From Aquabacterium sp. (lineage in GTDB: Bacteria; Pseudomonadota; Gammaproteobacteria; Burkholderiales; Burkholderiaceae_C): DNA of 64,000 nt. Every line of letters starts with the position of its first letter. Position 1 is the stretch's first letter. This document shows positions 27,937-36,859 of this stretch, in pieces. Both the position numbers and the translations under genes were made by a program. Under the pieces are notes generated by a model, which saw only the letters and a list, made by a program, of their open reading frames with translations, did not search any database and was not told the DNA's origin. The stretch lies in contig NZ_JAQSDR010000006.1 in the NCBI RefSeq assembly GCF_029946005.1, positions 186,001 to 250,000 on the forward strand, read 5' to 3'.

Positions 27937-28800
27937 ATGACCACACCAAGATGCCTGCGTTGGGCCCTGCTGCTGAGCACCGCAGGGGCGCTTTCACTGT
28001 CAGTTCAAGCCCAGCCTGAGGTGAAGAGCCAGATGAAGCCTTTGTGGGAGTTCGGCCTGGGCGCCGCCGCCTTGTCCCTGCCTGACTACCGGGGCTCTGA
28101 TGAAGGCCGCGGCTATGTGCTGCCCCTGCCCTACCTGATCTACCGTGGCGAGGTGCTCAAGGCCAACCGCGATGGCGCCAGTGCGCGTTTGTTCGAGGGA
28201 CCGCGCGTCAAACTGGGCCTGAACGCGAACGCCAGCCTGCCGGTGTCGAGCAAACGCAATCAAGCGCGCGAGGGCATGCCCAATCTGGCTGGATCGGTCG
28301 AGATCGGCCCAGCGCTGGACGTGCACCTGCTGCAATCGGCCAGTGGCGAAGTGCGCGTGAATTTTCGGCTGCCGGTCAGCGGCGGTGTCACGCTGGGCCA
28401 GGGCGACGTGTCGTCCACCGGCTGGCAAGCGGCACCCAACCTGAACATCGACATCGCGAATGTGGCGGGCTGGTCCGGCTGGAACCTGGGCGCTTTGGTG
28501 GGCCCCATCTACGCCAACCGCCGCCGCAACGCCTATTTTTACGACGTGGCGCCGCAGTACGCCCGCGCTGATCGCGCCGCCTACGCCAGCCGTGGCGGCT
28601 ATGCTGGCAGCCAGTTCACCACCGCGCTGAGCAAACGCTTCGATCACTTCTGGGTGGGCGCCTTCGTCCGGTATGACACGCTGCAAGGCGCCGTCTTTGA
28701 CGACAGCCCGCTGGTCAAGAAGAAGAGTTACCTGGCGGGAGGCATCGGCATCTCATGGATCATCGACCAGTCGTCCACGCTGGTGGCCGTCGACGACTGA
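27937..28800 (+). CDS. MipA/OmpV family outer-membrane protein
   Basis: 287 residues. An N-terminal signal peptide (RCLRWALLLSTAGALSLS, cleavage after VQA) is followed by a beta-barrel-like chain rich in alternating aromatic strands, beginning WEFGLGAAALSLPDYRGSD, the typical MipA opening. It should sit in the outer membrane, perhaps as part of pigment anchoring or scaffold assembly. The ATG lies 2 bases after the chorismatase stop with AGGAG upstream. Its precise role in the cluster is unknown. Confidence 0.85.
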   Translation: MTTPRCLRWALLLSTAGALSLSVQAQPEVKSQMKPLWEFGLGAAALSLPDYRGSDEGRGYVLPLPYLIYRGEVLKANRDGASARLFEGPRVKLGLNANASLPVSSKRNQAREGMPNLAGSVEIGPALDVHLLQSASGEVRVNFRLPVSGGVTLGQGDVSSTGWQAAPNLNIDIANVAGWSGWNLGALVGPIYANRRRNAYFYDVAPQYARADRAAYASRGGYAGSQFTTALSKRFDHFWVGAFVRYDTLQGAVFDDSPLVKKKSYLAGGIGISWIIDQSSTLVAVDD

Positions 28801-28808
28801 AGCGCCCC

Positions 28809-29606
28809 ATGCCGGACATGAAGACCCTGCGCGCCCTGGCCCAGTACCCGCTGTTTTACGCGGGCCTGCTACTCCTGGGCGTCATGTGCTTGGGCTTGTG
28901 CATGCTGGCCTGGGCGATCAGGCCTTTCGTGTCTCCGCAGAAAGGCCGCACCATCGGCCGCGCAGGCATCAGCCGCGGGTTTCGCCTGTACTTTGCCCTC
29001 ACCACCTGGCTGGGCCTGACCCGCTTCGAACTGGAGGCGCTGGACGCATTGGATGGCCAGGCTTCCATGATCCTGGCGTGCAACCATCCCACTTTTCTGG
29101 ACGCTGTTTTTCTGATCTCGCGGATCCGGAATGCGGGCTGCATCATGAAGGCCGATGTGCTCGACAACCCCTTTCTGGGCGCGGGTGCGCGGCTGGCCGA
29201 CTTCATCCGCAACGACAGCCCGCGCAAAATGGTGCGACACGCGATCCGCGATTTGCGCCAGGGCAGTCACGTGCTGGTCTTCCCCGAAGGCACGCGCACC
29301 ATCGGGCACCCGGTCAATGAGTTCAAGCCAGGCTTCGCGCTGATCGCCAAGGGCGCGAAAGTGCCGGTGCAAACCCTGTTCATCGAAAACAACTCGCCCT
29401 TTTTATGCAAGGGCTGGCCCATCCACCACCGCCCGCCCAGCTTCCCCATGGTCTACCGTGTGCGGCTGGGCAAGCGCTTCACCGTGGGCGATGACGCCAA
29501 GCTGTTCACGCGCGAACTGCAACACTATTTTGAGCATGAACTGGCCAGAGCAGAGCTGGCCATCACAGTGCAACCCTCCCCTTCCGAACGACCTGTCCAT
29601 GACTGA
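28809..29606 (+). CDS. Lysophospholipid acyltransferase (PlsC-like), pigment cluster
   Basis: 265 residues. An N-terminal membrane helix (YPLFYAGLLLLGVMCLGL) is followed by the NHPTFLD HX4D motif and the FPEGTRT block. Aryl polyene clusters usually carry such acyltransferases, thought to build the lipid anchor of the pigment. It starts 8 bases after the MipA stop. Its end overlaps the glycosyltransferase start by 8 bases. Confidence 0.88.
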   Translation: MPDMKTLRALAQYPLFYAGLLLLGVMCLGLCMLAWAIRPFVSPQKGRTIGRAGISRGFRLYFALTTWLGLTRFELEALDALDGQASMILACNHPTFLDAVFLISRIRNAGCIMKADVLDNPFLGAGARLADFIRNDSPRKMVRHAIRDLRQGSHVLVFPEGTRTIGHPVNEFKPGFALIAKGAKVPVQTLFIENNSPFLCKGWPIHHRPPSFPMVYRVRLGKRFTVGDDAKLFTRELQHYFEHELARAELAITVQPSPSERPVHD

Positions 29607-30393
29607 AACGAGCCAGCCGCTCTCGCCTTCGACCACGCACCTCGTGCTGATTCCCAGCTACAACGCTGGCCGCCAGGTGTATGAAACGGTCAGGGCTGCG
29701 CGCCGCAATTGGTATCCCGTGTGGGTGGTGGTCGATGGCAGCACCGACGGCACGGCCCAAGGCCTGCAGGAGATGGCATCGCGCGATTCCGGGCTCAAGA
29801 TTTTTGTGCTGCCCAGCAACCAAGGCAAGGGCGCGGCCGTGCTACGAGGTTTGCTTGAAGCGCGCGCAGCTGGCTTCACGCATGCACTGACCATGGACTC
29901 CGATGGGCAGCACCCTGCACCGCTGATCCCCGAGTTCATGAAAACCTCGATCCAGCGGCCGGAGACCATGGTGCTGGGCCGCCCGGTGTTCGATGCCAGC
30001 GCCCCGTTGCTGCGCGTGCGCGGGCGGCGTGTGTCCAACTGGTGGACCAATCTGGAAACCTTGGGCGCGGGCATCGCCGACTCACTTTATGGGTTCCGCG
30101 TGTATCCGGTGGCCGCATTGGCCAAGGTCATGGCGCGCCAACCGTGGATGCGCCGTTTCGACTTCGACACGGAAGCGGTGGTGAGATTGGCCTGGCGTGG
30201 CGTCAAGCCGCTCAACATTGATGCACCGGTGAAGTACCTGCTGCCTGAAGAAGGCGGTGTTTCACACTTTCGATACGGCCGCGACAACGTCCTGCTGACC
30301 TGGATGCATTTGCGGCTGATGCTGGAATTTGCGCTGCGCCTGCCGCTGCTGGTGACCCGCCGCTTGCTGCAGCGGCCACCCTTTCAGCGTTGA
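29599..30393 (+). CDS. Family 2 glycosyltransferase, pigment cluster
   Basis: 264 residues of GT-A fold. It opens LVLIPSYNAG, followed by VVVDGSTDGT and the metal-binding TMDSDGQH (DxD-type) near residue 100. A C-terminal hydrophobic amphipathic stretch (LMLEFALRLPLLVTRRLL) could associate with the membrane. It resembles polyprenyl-phosphate mannose synthases and probably adds a sugar to the pigment anchor. It is the last gene of the plus arm and its stop abuts the convergent BamE-like fragment. Confidence 0.88.
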   Translation: MTETSQPLSPSTTHLVLIPSYNAGRQVYETVRAARRNWYPVWVVVDGSTDGTAQGLQEMASRDSGLKIFVLPSNQGKGAAVLRGLLEARAAGFTHALTMDSDGQHPAPLIPEFMKTSIQRPETMVLGRPVFDASAPLLRVRGRRVSNWWTNLETLGAGIADSLYGFRVYPVAALAKVMARQPWMRRFDFDTEAVVRLAWRGVKPLNIDAPVKYLLPEEGGVSHFRYGRDNVLLTWMHLRLMLEFALRLPLLVTRRLLQRPPFQR

Positions 30394-30582
30394 TCAGTCC
30401 ACCTCGACCAGGTTGCTGGTTTGCTGGTCGGTGATGACCTGCTTGAGCAAGTCCTGCTCGTCGAACACCACCTGGAACTCGGCGAAGCTCGACAACCAGA
30501 AACGCCAGGTTTTGGCATCCAGCTTGGGGTTCTCGCTGCTGACGGGGTAACCCACCGACATCAGCACCTGCGCCCGCGTCAT
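30394..30582 (-). pseudogene. BamE/SmpA-like lipoprotein remnant
   Basis: 62 codons from an ATG at 30582 with no ribosome binding site. The frame stays open upstream to the antiporter stop, giving coding-like sequence (SFNKAREYF...LPGMTRAQVLMSVGYP) but no start codon or signal peptide. The LPGMTRAQV-GYP and WRFWLSSFAEFQVVFD segments match the C-terminal half of BamE-type outer-membrane assembly lipoproteins as I remember them. The lipobox and N-terminus are missing, so it looks like a decayed or truncated gene at the junction of the two arms. A functional short protein cannot be excluded. Confidence 0.45.
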
Positions 30583-30656
30583 GCCGGGCAGGACGCACCA
30601 CGCGAATCGTTGACAGGCCCTGAAATACTCCCTCGCCTTGTTGAATGAAACGAGAC

Positions 30657-31994
30657 TCAGGCTGCGATGCGCGATGCCTGATCACCGGCCTTGCGTTTGG
30701 CCGACCACAACCCCACTGCGGGCAACCAGGCCGTCAAACCCGGCGCCGTGATGACGGTGCTCACAATGGCCATCAGAACCAGCATGGTGAACATCTGCTG
30801 CGAGATCACGCCCAGGTCAAAACCGACGTTCAGCACGATCAACTCCATCAAAGCTCGGGTGTTCATCATGATGCCGATGACTTTGCCTTCGGCGTGGCTC
30901 AGGCCGGACCAGCGCGCCGCCAGGTAGCAGCCTCCGAACTTGCCCACCGTGGCCAGTGAAATCAGCAGCGCCGTCCACCCCCAGGCCGCGGCCGTGTCCA
31001 GCCCGCCAATGTTGGTGCGCAGGCCCGTGTAAGTGAAGAAAATCGGCAGGAAGAAGACCAGCACGAAGCCGCCGACTTTCTGCTTCCAGGCTTCGACCAG
31101 CTCGGTCTCGTCGTGCAGGATGACGCCAGCCATGAAGCCGCCGAAAATGGCAAAGATGCCCAACTGGTAGGTGGCGATGGCCGCTGCGAACATCACCGCC
31201 AGCAACAGCCCCATCAGGGTCGGCGGCAAGGCATCGTGGCCTTCCTTGAACCGGTGCGCCAGGCGCTTCACCAGGGGCCGCGCCACGTACCAGCTCAAGA
31301 CAAAGAACGCCCCCACCATGAGCACCTTCAGGCCGAAGGCCATCGGCTCGAAGTGCGACACCGTGATGGTGGTGATCAAGGCCAGCAGCAACCACCCGAC
31401 CACATCGTTGATAGCCGCGGCCGAGATGGCAATCACGCCCAGGGGGGTGCGGGTGATGTTGAACTCCATCATGATCCGGCCCAGGATGGGCAAGGCCGTG
31501 ATGGAAAAGGCCGTGGCCACGAACAGCGCCGACGCCAGGGGGTCGGCCTGAGGCGACAGGATGGGCGCAAGAAAATAACCGCTGCCCAGGCCCAACACGA
31601 AGGGCACCACCAGGCCAGCCAGGGCCACACCCCACACCGCCCGGCGGTTGCGTTTTTCGGTGAGATGCGAGAAGTCGAACTCCATGCCAATCTGGAACAT
31701 CAGCAGGATCAGGCCGATCTGCGAGAGGATGGTCAGCGGCCCGGCGGGCACCGATTGAAAAACGTAGTGGAAAACGTCCGGCATCAATAGCCCGAACAGC
31801 GAGGGGCCAAGCAGGATGCCCACCACGATTTCGCCCACCGCGGGCGACTGGCCCAGGCGTTGGGCCAAGGCGCCGCCCACGCGCGCGGCCACGACGATGA
31901 CGATCAGCTGCAACAAGACGAAATACAACAGCATCTCGCTTTGGTGAACAGCGCTGGACGCCAGGCCCTGCGTGGCAGCTTGTGCGGTGCTCAC
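30657..31994 (-). CDS. Cation:proton antiporter (CPA2/KefB family membrane domain)
   Basis: 445 residues with about twelve hydrophobic segments, beginning LLYFVLLQLIVIVVAAR. The GEIVVGILLGPSLFG motif and the AAINDVVGW segment hold the conserved acidic ion site. There is no C-terminal RCK/TrkA-N domain, so gating by nucleotides is unlikely. It should exchange Na+ or K+ for H+ across the inner membrane. It overlaps the ketoreductase gene by 4 bases (ATGA), so it is translated with the pigment operon, an unusual partner for polyene synthesis. Confidence 0.88.
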   Translation of the reverse strand: MSTAQAATQGLASSAVHQSEMLLYFVLLQLIVIVVAARVGGALAQRLGQSPAVGEIVVGILLGPSLFGLLMPDVFHYVFQSVPAGPLTILSQIGLILLMFQIGMEFDFSHLTEKRNRRAVWGVALAGLVVPFVLGLGSGYFLAPILSPQADPLASALFVATAFSITALPILGRIMMEFNITRTPLGVIAISAAAINDVVGWLLLALITTITVSHFEPMAFGLKVLMVGAFFVLSWYVARPLVKRLAHRFKEGHDALPPTLMGLLLAVMFAAAIATYQLGIFAIFGGFMAGVILHDETELVEAWKQKVGGFVLVFFLPIFFTYTGLRTNIGGLDTAAAWGWTALLISLATVGKFGGCYLAARWSGLSHAEGKVIGIMMNTRALMELIVLNVGFDLGVISQQMFTMLVLMAIVSTVITAPGLTAWLPAVGLWSAKRKAGDQASRIAA

Positions 31995-32725
31995 GAGGGC
32001 ATCCCCCCGTTGATGGAGATGACTTGCCCGCTGATGTAGGCGGCGGCATCAGAAGCGAGGAAGCCCACCAATTCGGCCACTTCCTTGGGTTGGCCAGCGC
32101 GCTTCATGGGCACCATCTGGGCAATGGCGGCGGCGTCAAAACTGCCTTCGGCCATGCTGCCCTGGATGATGCCCGGCGCCACCACATTGACGGTGATGCC
32201 CCGGCTGGCTAGCTCAAGCGACAAGGACTTGGAGGCGCCATGCAGGGCCGCCTTGGCCGCCGCGTAGTTGACCTGCCCCCGGTTGCCCAGCACGGCGGCG
32301 ATCGAGGACACGCTGATGATGCGACCCCAGCGCGTCCGGATCATGGGCATGCTCAGGGGTTGCGTGACGTTGAAGAAACCATGCAGCGAAACGTCGATGA
32401 CGCGCCGCCATTGCTCAGGGCTCATGCCCGGAAACACGGCATCGTCGTGGATGCCGGCGTTGTTGACCAGCACCTGGATGGGGCCTTGTTCCAGCAAGGC
32501 TTCCAGGCTGGCGGAGGTGGCTTGCGCATCGCTCACATCAAAGGCCACCGCGCTGGCTTGCCCCCCCGCGGCGATGATCTCGCTGACCACGGCTTCGGCC
32601 CGATCCAGGCGCGAGTTGGCATGGACGATGACGTGGTACTGGCTGGCCAGGCGTTTACAGATGGCCGAGCCGATGTCGCCGCTGCCCCCGGTCACCAGGG
32701 CACGTTTCAAAACGGGGGTGCTCAT
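31991..32725 (-). CDS. 3-oxoacyl-ACP reductase (FabG/ApeQ-like)
   Basis: 244 residues, a short-chain dehydrogenase. The N-terminal NADP-binding motif is TGGSGDIG. The catalytic serine lies in SVSSIAAV and the tyrosine-lysine pair in NYAAAKAAL near residue 150. It should reduce the beta-keto group after each extension of the polyene chain, as ApeQ does in the E. coli pathway. It overlaps the dehydratase upstream and the antiporter downstream by 4 bases each. Confidence 0.92.
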   Translation of the reverse strand: MSTPVLKRALVTGGSGDIGSAICKRLASQYHVIVHANSRLDRAEAVVSEIIAAGGQASAVAFDVSDAQATSASLEALLEQGPIQVLVNNAGIHDDAVFPGMSPEQWRRVIDVSLHGFFNVTQPLSMPMIRTRWGRIISVSSIAAVLGNRGQVNYAAAKAALHGASKSLSLELASRGITVNVVAPGIIQGSMAEGSFDAAAIAQMVPMKRAGQPKEVAELVGFLASDAAAYISGQVISINGGMPS

Positions 32726-33198
32726 GGCAAGGTCTCCGTGGGCAAGAGGGCGCTGGCATCCATCACCACGGCGGCCCTGCCTTCGATCAAAAGGCGATCC
32801 GCATCGCGGACCGAGAATTCGTACATCACCAGGTTCTCGTCGCCCGACACGCGCCGGGCTTCGATCTGCAAGTCAGAGGTGCTGTCATCGAGCCGGACCA
32901 CATGGGCCGACACGCTGCGCACGCTGGCCAAGAATCCAGCCTTGGGGCGCTGCCCGGCATCCCCTGGCGGCGCCGCCTGCAAACCGCCGTGCATGGCCAT
33001 GGCCTGGGCGGCGTATTCGATGCCGCACAGCACGCCCAGCCGCCCGCCTGAACGCAATGGATTGGCGGGGTCGCGGTGGCTGCTGGCCTGACAGCGGATG
33101 TGCTCAGGGCTCCAGTCAATCACCGAATCGAGCAGGCACATAGTGCCCGCATGGGGAATGCGCGCGGCAATCTCGTCGCGGGTGATGGTCATCGTCAT
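32722..33198 (-). CDS. Beta-hydroxyacyl-ACP dehydratase (ApeP-like hotdog protein)
   Basis: 158 residues. The hotdog segments IPHAGTMCLLDSV (histidine) and GIEYAAQAMAMHGG (acidic partner) resemble the ApeP dehydratase of aryl polyene synthesis rather than housekeeping FabZ. It removes water to make the conjugated double bonds. The ATG at 33198 overlaps the upstream stop as ATGA; an ATG six bases earlier is an alternative. Confidence 0.85.
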   Translation of the reverse strand: MTMTITRDEIAARIPHAGTMCLLDSVIDWSPEHIRCQASSHRDPANPLRSGGRLGVLCGIEYAAQAMAMHGGLQAAPPGDAGQRPKAGFLASVRSVSAHVVRLDDSTSDLQIEARRVSGDENLVMYEFSVRDADRLLIEGRAAVVMDASALLPTETLP

Positions 33199-34013
33199 TG
33201 GCATGGGCTCAGCGCCACGGCCAGTTGGCGCTGGTTCAGGTAGTCGAGCACGATGCGTTGAGGCATCAAACCCGCGAGGCCCTTGGCGTTGGCCAAGGCG
33301 TGCAGCAGGGGCAATCCTCGCCCGGCGGGGATGGATTGCCGCAAGGCTTCCAGCTCAGCCCAAGGCAAGGTCGTGGGGGCTTCATCGCAGAGGCTCACGT
33401 CGATGGCGGCCAACGAGTGCGCGCTGGCGTGGGGCGACAACACCAAGGCCATGCCCAAGGATTGCGTGACGGGCCGGGCTTCGAGCAAGGGCGATGGGTA
33501 AGGCGCGTCGTAACACACCAGCAGAACACCACGGCGCTCGACCTTGACCTGGGTGATGGCTTCCAGCAGGCCTGCGCTGAAGCTGCCATCGAAGGCGCAC
33601 AAGGTGGACGATGGCGCCACGGCCCGCGACACGATGCCCCAGTAACCGGAGGGCGCGTTGTGGACCGAGTTGGTGAAGCGCGTGGGCGAAATCAGGCGGT
33701 CACTGGCCAGGGCTTCGCACAGGACGTGGCAGTTGTCGCCCTCGCCGCTGGACGATGAGAACACGCTGGCCAACTGGTCGGCCTGCGCCTGGGCATGGTC
33801 CACGGCTTCCTGTGCCACTTGCAAGGCCAGCTTGACGAGGACACCCACACGGCGCCGCTCGGCAGGTGGCAAGCCCGCCGGTGGCACCACGATGGTGGGA
33901 CTGGCCAAATAGGGCAGCAAGCCGGTCAGCACATCGCGGCCCTGCGCCCAATTGGGCAAGCCGGGGCCATTCAGGCCAATGCCATCAATGAACACGCGCA
34001 CGGGGTTCGACAT
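33195..34013 (-). CDS. Ketosynthase-like chain-length partner, pair 2 (ApeC-like)
   Basis: 272 residues, much shorter than a full ketosynthase. It keeps the N-terminal thiolase-like half with FTNSVHNAPSGYWGI but has no catalytic cysteine motif, as expected of the ApeC-type partner that forms a heterodimer with ApeO-type ketosynthases. It starts 2 bases after the stop of the ketosynthase at 34016, consistent with a 1:1 complex. The ATG at 34013 is preferred to a TTG upstream. Confidence 0.82.
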   Translation of the reverse strand: MSNPVRVFIDGIGLNGPGLPNWAQGRDVLTGLLPYLASPTIVVPPAGLPPAERRRVGVLVKLALQVAQEAVDHAQAQADQLASVFSSSSGEGDNCHVLCEALASDRLISPTRFTNSVHNAPSGYWGIVSRAVAPSSTLCAFDGSFSAGLLEAITQVKVERRGVLLVCYDAPYPSPLLEARPVTQSLGMALVLSPHASAHSLAAIDVSLCDEAPTTLPWAELEALRQSIPAGRGLPLLHALANAKGLAGLMPQRIVLDYLNQRQLAVALSPCQ

Positions 34014-34015
34014 GG

Positions 34016-35200
34016 TCAAGCCCCCCGCCCGACGACCACGCTGGCATTGGCGCCGCCGAAGCCAAAGGAGTTGCTCAAGACGCGGTCCACCCGGGCTTGG
34101 CGCTGGTGTGTGAGGTAGTCGAGGTGGATGCTGGGGTCAAGGTGCGTCACGTTCAAACCAGCGGGCATGAAGCCGTCGCGGATGGCCAGCAAGCTGATCA
34201 CGATTTCGATGCCGCCCGCCGCGCCCAAGGTGTGGCCTGTTGAGGCTTTGGTGGAACTGCAAGGCACCTGATCGCCAAAAACCGCGTGCACGGCCCGGCC
34301 TTCGGCCGCGTCATTGCTGGGGGTGCCGGTGCCATGCAGGTTGACGTAGTCGACCTGATCGGGGCGCAGGCCAGCGGCAGCCAGCGCGTCGCGAATGGCG
34401 ATCTGCGCGCTGCGGCCCTCGGGGTGTGGCGATGACATGTGGTGGGCGTCGCTCGACTCGCCCACGCCCAGCAGGCGCATCGAGCCGACGGGGCCCTCAC
34501 GCTGCACCAGCGCCAGCCCAACCGCCTCGCCAATCGAGATGCCATCGCGGGCCTGGTCGTAGGGCCGACAAGGTTGATCGGAGGTCAGCTCCAGGGAGCG
34601 GAACCCGTACAGCGTGGTCAGGCAGAGCGAGTCCACGCCACCCACGATGGCCGCGTCGATCAGGCCAGCCTGGATCATGCGGGCCGCGTTGCCAAAGGCC
34701 TTGGCGCTGGACGCGCAGGCCGCCGACAACACCACCGACGGGCCGCGCAGGCCAAAGTGGTGACAGAGGAAGTCGGCCACCGAGTAGGCGTTGTGGGTCT
34801 CGGCGTAACGGAAGCTCGCGGGCAAGGCGCCGGTGGCGGGATCTCGCTGGCGATAGGCCAGTTCGGTCTGCAGGATGCCCGCGGTGCTGGTGCCCATGAA
34901 GACGCCGACACGGTCGGCGCCATGCTCTCGGATGGCGTCGACCACGGCTTGCTCAAAACCATCCTGCTGCAAGCCGAGCAGCGCGAGCCGGTTGTTGCGG
35001 CAGTCAAAGCGGCTCAGGTCCTCGCGCAGTTGCACGGCATCCAGGCCTTCGACCTCGCCGATCCAGGTGTCGATGTCCACGGTTTCGAAGTCGCAGGGCT
35101 TCAGGCCGCTGCGTCCCGCCTGCAAGGCGGCCGAGGTCGCGGCCAGGCCGTGGCCCAGGCAACTGGTCATGGTGAAATGGGTGATGGCGAGGGGAGACAC
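34016..35200 (-). CDS. Beta-ketoacyl-ACP synthase, pair 2 (ApeO-like)
   Basis: 394 residues. The catalytic cysteine is in SAACASSAKAF, and the two histidines are in NLHGTGTPSND and KASTGHTLGAAGG. It condenses malonyl-ACP with the growing aryl polyene. It shares long identical stretches such as SDAHHMSSPHPEG with the ketosynthase at 39420, so the two are paralogues. The start is taken as a GTG at 35200; a TTG six bases upstream is possible. Confidence 0.9.
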   Translation of the reverse strand: MSPLAITHFTMTSCLGHGLAATSAALQAGRSGLKPCDFETVDIDTWIGEVEGLDAVQLREDLSRFDCRNNRLALLGLQQDGFEQAVVDAIREHGADRVGVFMGTSTAGILQTELAYRQRDPATGALPASFRYAETHNAYSVADFLCHHFGLRGPSVVLSAACASSAKAFGNAARMIQAGLIDAAIVGGVDSLCLTTLYGFRSLELTSDQPCRPYDQARDGISIGEAVGLALVQREGPVGSMRLLGVGESSDAHHMSSPHPEGRSAQIAIRDALAAAGLRPDQVDYVNLHGTGTPSNDAAEGRAVHAVFGDQVPCSSTKASTGHTLGAAGGIEIVISLLAIRDGFMPAGLNVTHLDPSIHLDYLTHQRQARVDRVLSNSFGFGGANASVVVGRGA

Positions 35201-35235
35201 GGGCAAGATCCAGGTGCGGCGAAACGGAGGCGACT

Positions 35236-36036
35236 TTAACCGAGCCGGGCCACCAACAACACATTCGCGAAAGGGGTGCCCTGACTCAGGGGAATCGGGG
35301 CATCAAGCTGGAATCCCAGCCTCAGCAGCGCCGCTTGCCAATCAGTCAGTGCCCGGCAGTACAGGCGCGGCAAACGGTGCCCCCGGATGAAGGTCACCAC
35401 GTGATCGACCCAGTTGCTGATCTTGAAAGGCAAGCCCGCGGACGCATCGCCCACCCGCAGCAACAGCACGCCATTGGGTGCCAGCGCGTCGCGCACGCGG
35501 GTCAGCACAGCATCTTGCGCCGCCATGTCGATGTAATGCAGCACATCCAGGATCACGACCACATCGCAAGGTTCGAACGGCACATCGCAGATGTCGCACA
35601 GCGTGAGGCGGGGCAGCGGACGCAAGCCTCCCAGCGCGGCCTGGGCGCGGTCCACGTCCTTGGGCATCAGCTCCACGCCGTGGAAGTCCTGAATTCGCGC
35701 TGCGGCAGGCCAATGCTCGGGCCAGCCGGGAGCATCGGGAAACGGTCGAACCCGAATGGACTCCTCATATTGCCGACGCGCCGCCAGCAGCCAGGAAGCC
35801 AGCAGCCCTTGCCCGCAACCGAGGTCGAGCACGCGGGCGTGGTCGGGAATCAGACCTTGCGCCAGCAAGGCCTTGAAGGCGGGATCGCCGCTCAGCTTGC
35901 CGCGGGCAAACCGCCATGCAAACTGGCCTGCGGGCCGGTAGGGCTCACAGGCCCGGTCAAGCAATGCGGAAAGCAAGGTCTTGGTCGCCTTGGTGTCTGG
36001 GCTCAAGGTAAAACAGTCCTCATGAAAAAGCGGCAT
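35236..36036 (-). CDS. SAM-dependent methyltransferase, pigment cluster
   Basis: 266 residues. The SAM-binding motif I is ARVLDLGCGQGLLASWLL near residue 70; motif II/III is CDVVVILDVLHYIDM, where a catalytic-type acidic residue would sit. The fold is class I. Methyltransferases in aryl polyene clusters methylate the aryl ring or its hydroxyl. The ATG overlaps the deacetylase stop by 17 bases. Which atom is methylated cannot be told. Confidence 0.85.
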   Translation of the reverse strand: MPLFHEDCFTLSPDTKATKTLLSALLDRACEPYRPAGQFAWRFARGKLSGDPAFKALLAQGLIPDHARVLDLGCGQGLLASWLLAARRQYEESIRVRPFPDAPGWPEHWPAAARIQDFHGVELMPKDVDRAQAALGGLRPLPRLTLCDICDVPFEPCDVVVILDVLHYIDMAAQDAVLTRVRDALAPNGVLLLRVGDASAGLPFKISNWVDHVVTFIRGHRLPRLYCRALTDWQAALLRLGFQLDAPIPLSQGTPFANVLLVARLG

Positions 36037-36859
36037 CCAGGGTCACGGGATGCAGGTTGCGGGCACGGCACGCCTCCAGCAATCGAGGCAAGACCTCAAG
36101 GATCACGGGCGTGCCTGCTGCCGTGCGTGCGGCGTGGCCATCATGCAGCAGCAACAGGTCACCGGGCGACAGGTCGTCGATCAACCTGCGTGCCACGTAG
36201 TCGGCATCGCTGCGCACGGCGTCAAAACCGCGCCGGGTCCAGCTGGCCAGGCGCAGGTCGAGCTTGTGCAACACGGGATCAAGGAAGACATTTCGCAGAC
36301 CGGCAGGGGCGCGGAAGAAACAGGGCAGGCGCCCCACGGTGTCGGCAATGGCGTCCTGCCCACGGCGGATTTCCTGCTCGATGCGTTTGAGGCCCGACAC
36401 CGAAAAGGTGTGCCGGTGCGCATGGCTGTGGTTCTCGATGCGGTGGCCGCGCCGGACGATTTCACGCGCCAGCTCGGGATGCTGCAACACGCGAACGCCG
36501 ATGCAAAAGAAGGTGGCCTTGACCTGGAACGCGTCCAGCAGGTCGAGCACCTGGGGCGTGACTTCCGGCTCAGGCCCATCGTCGAAGGTCAGGGCGATTT
36601 CACGCCGGGCGATGGCGGTGGGCGGCAGGCGCAGGATGTTGGGGCCGAGCAAGCGGCTGGTGGGCCACAGGCCGAGTGCCGTGACCGCCGCGTGGTTGGC
36701 GGCGACGCTGGCCAGTGCCTGAGGCCACAGTTCGGGCATGGCGGCCACGGCCACGCCCGCCGCCGCGTGCACACCGACCGAAGCCTTCAGGACCCACGGC
36801 ATGCGCCACGGTGCGGACGGGCCACGGGCAACTTGGGCGGCGCTCGGCGAAGAAGGCAT
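36020..36859 (-). CDS. Polysaccharide deacetylase (NodB-homology) family protein
   Basis: 279 residues. The NodB motif 1 LTFDDGPEPEV supplies the metal aspartate, and HSHAHRH the metal histidines; RAPAGLRN and LLLLHDG complete motifs 3-5. An N-terminal hydrophobic stretch (SVGVHAAAGVAVAAM) may be a membrane anchor. It should remove an acetyl from an amino sugar or another amide, which would fit modification of a glycosylated pigment anchor. It starts at a TGATG overlap with the halogenase-like gene. Confidence 0.85.
   Translation of the reverse strand: MPSSPSAAQVARGPSAPWRMPWVLKASVGVHAAAGVAVAAMPELWPQALASVAANHAAVTALGLWPTSRLLGPNILRLPPTAIARREIALTFDDGPEPEVTPQVLDLLDAFQVKATFFCIGVRVLQHPELAREIVRRGHRIENHSHAHRHTFSVSGLKRIEQEIRRGQDAIADTVGRLPCFFRAPAGLRNVFLDPVLHKLDLRLASWTRRGFDAVRSDADYVARRLIDDLSPGDLLLLHDGHAARTAAGTPVILEVLPRLLEACRARNLHPVTLDAAFS

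Noticed and set aside
30817..32049. A 410-codon minus-strand frame overlapping the antiporter in another register
   Set aside because: Arg/Pro/Gly/His-rich out-of-frame translation; the other register gives a clean twelve-helix antiporter.
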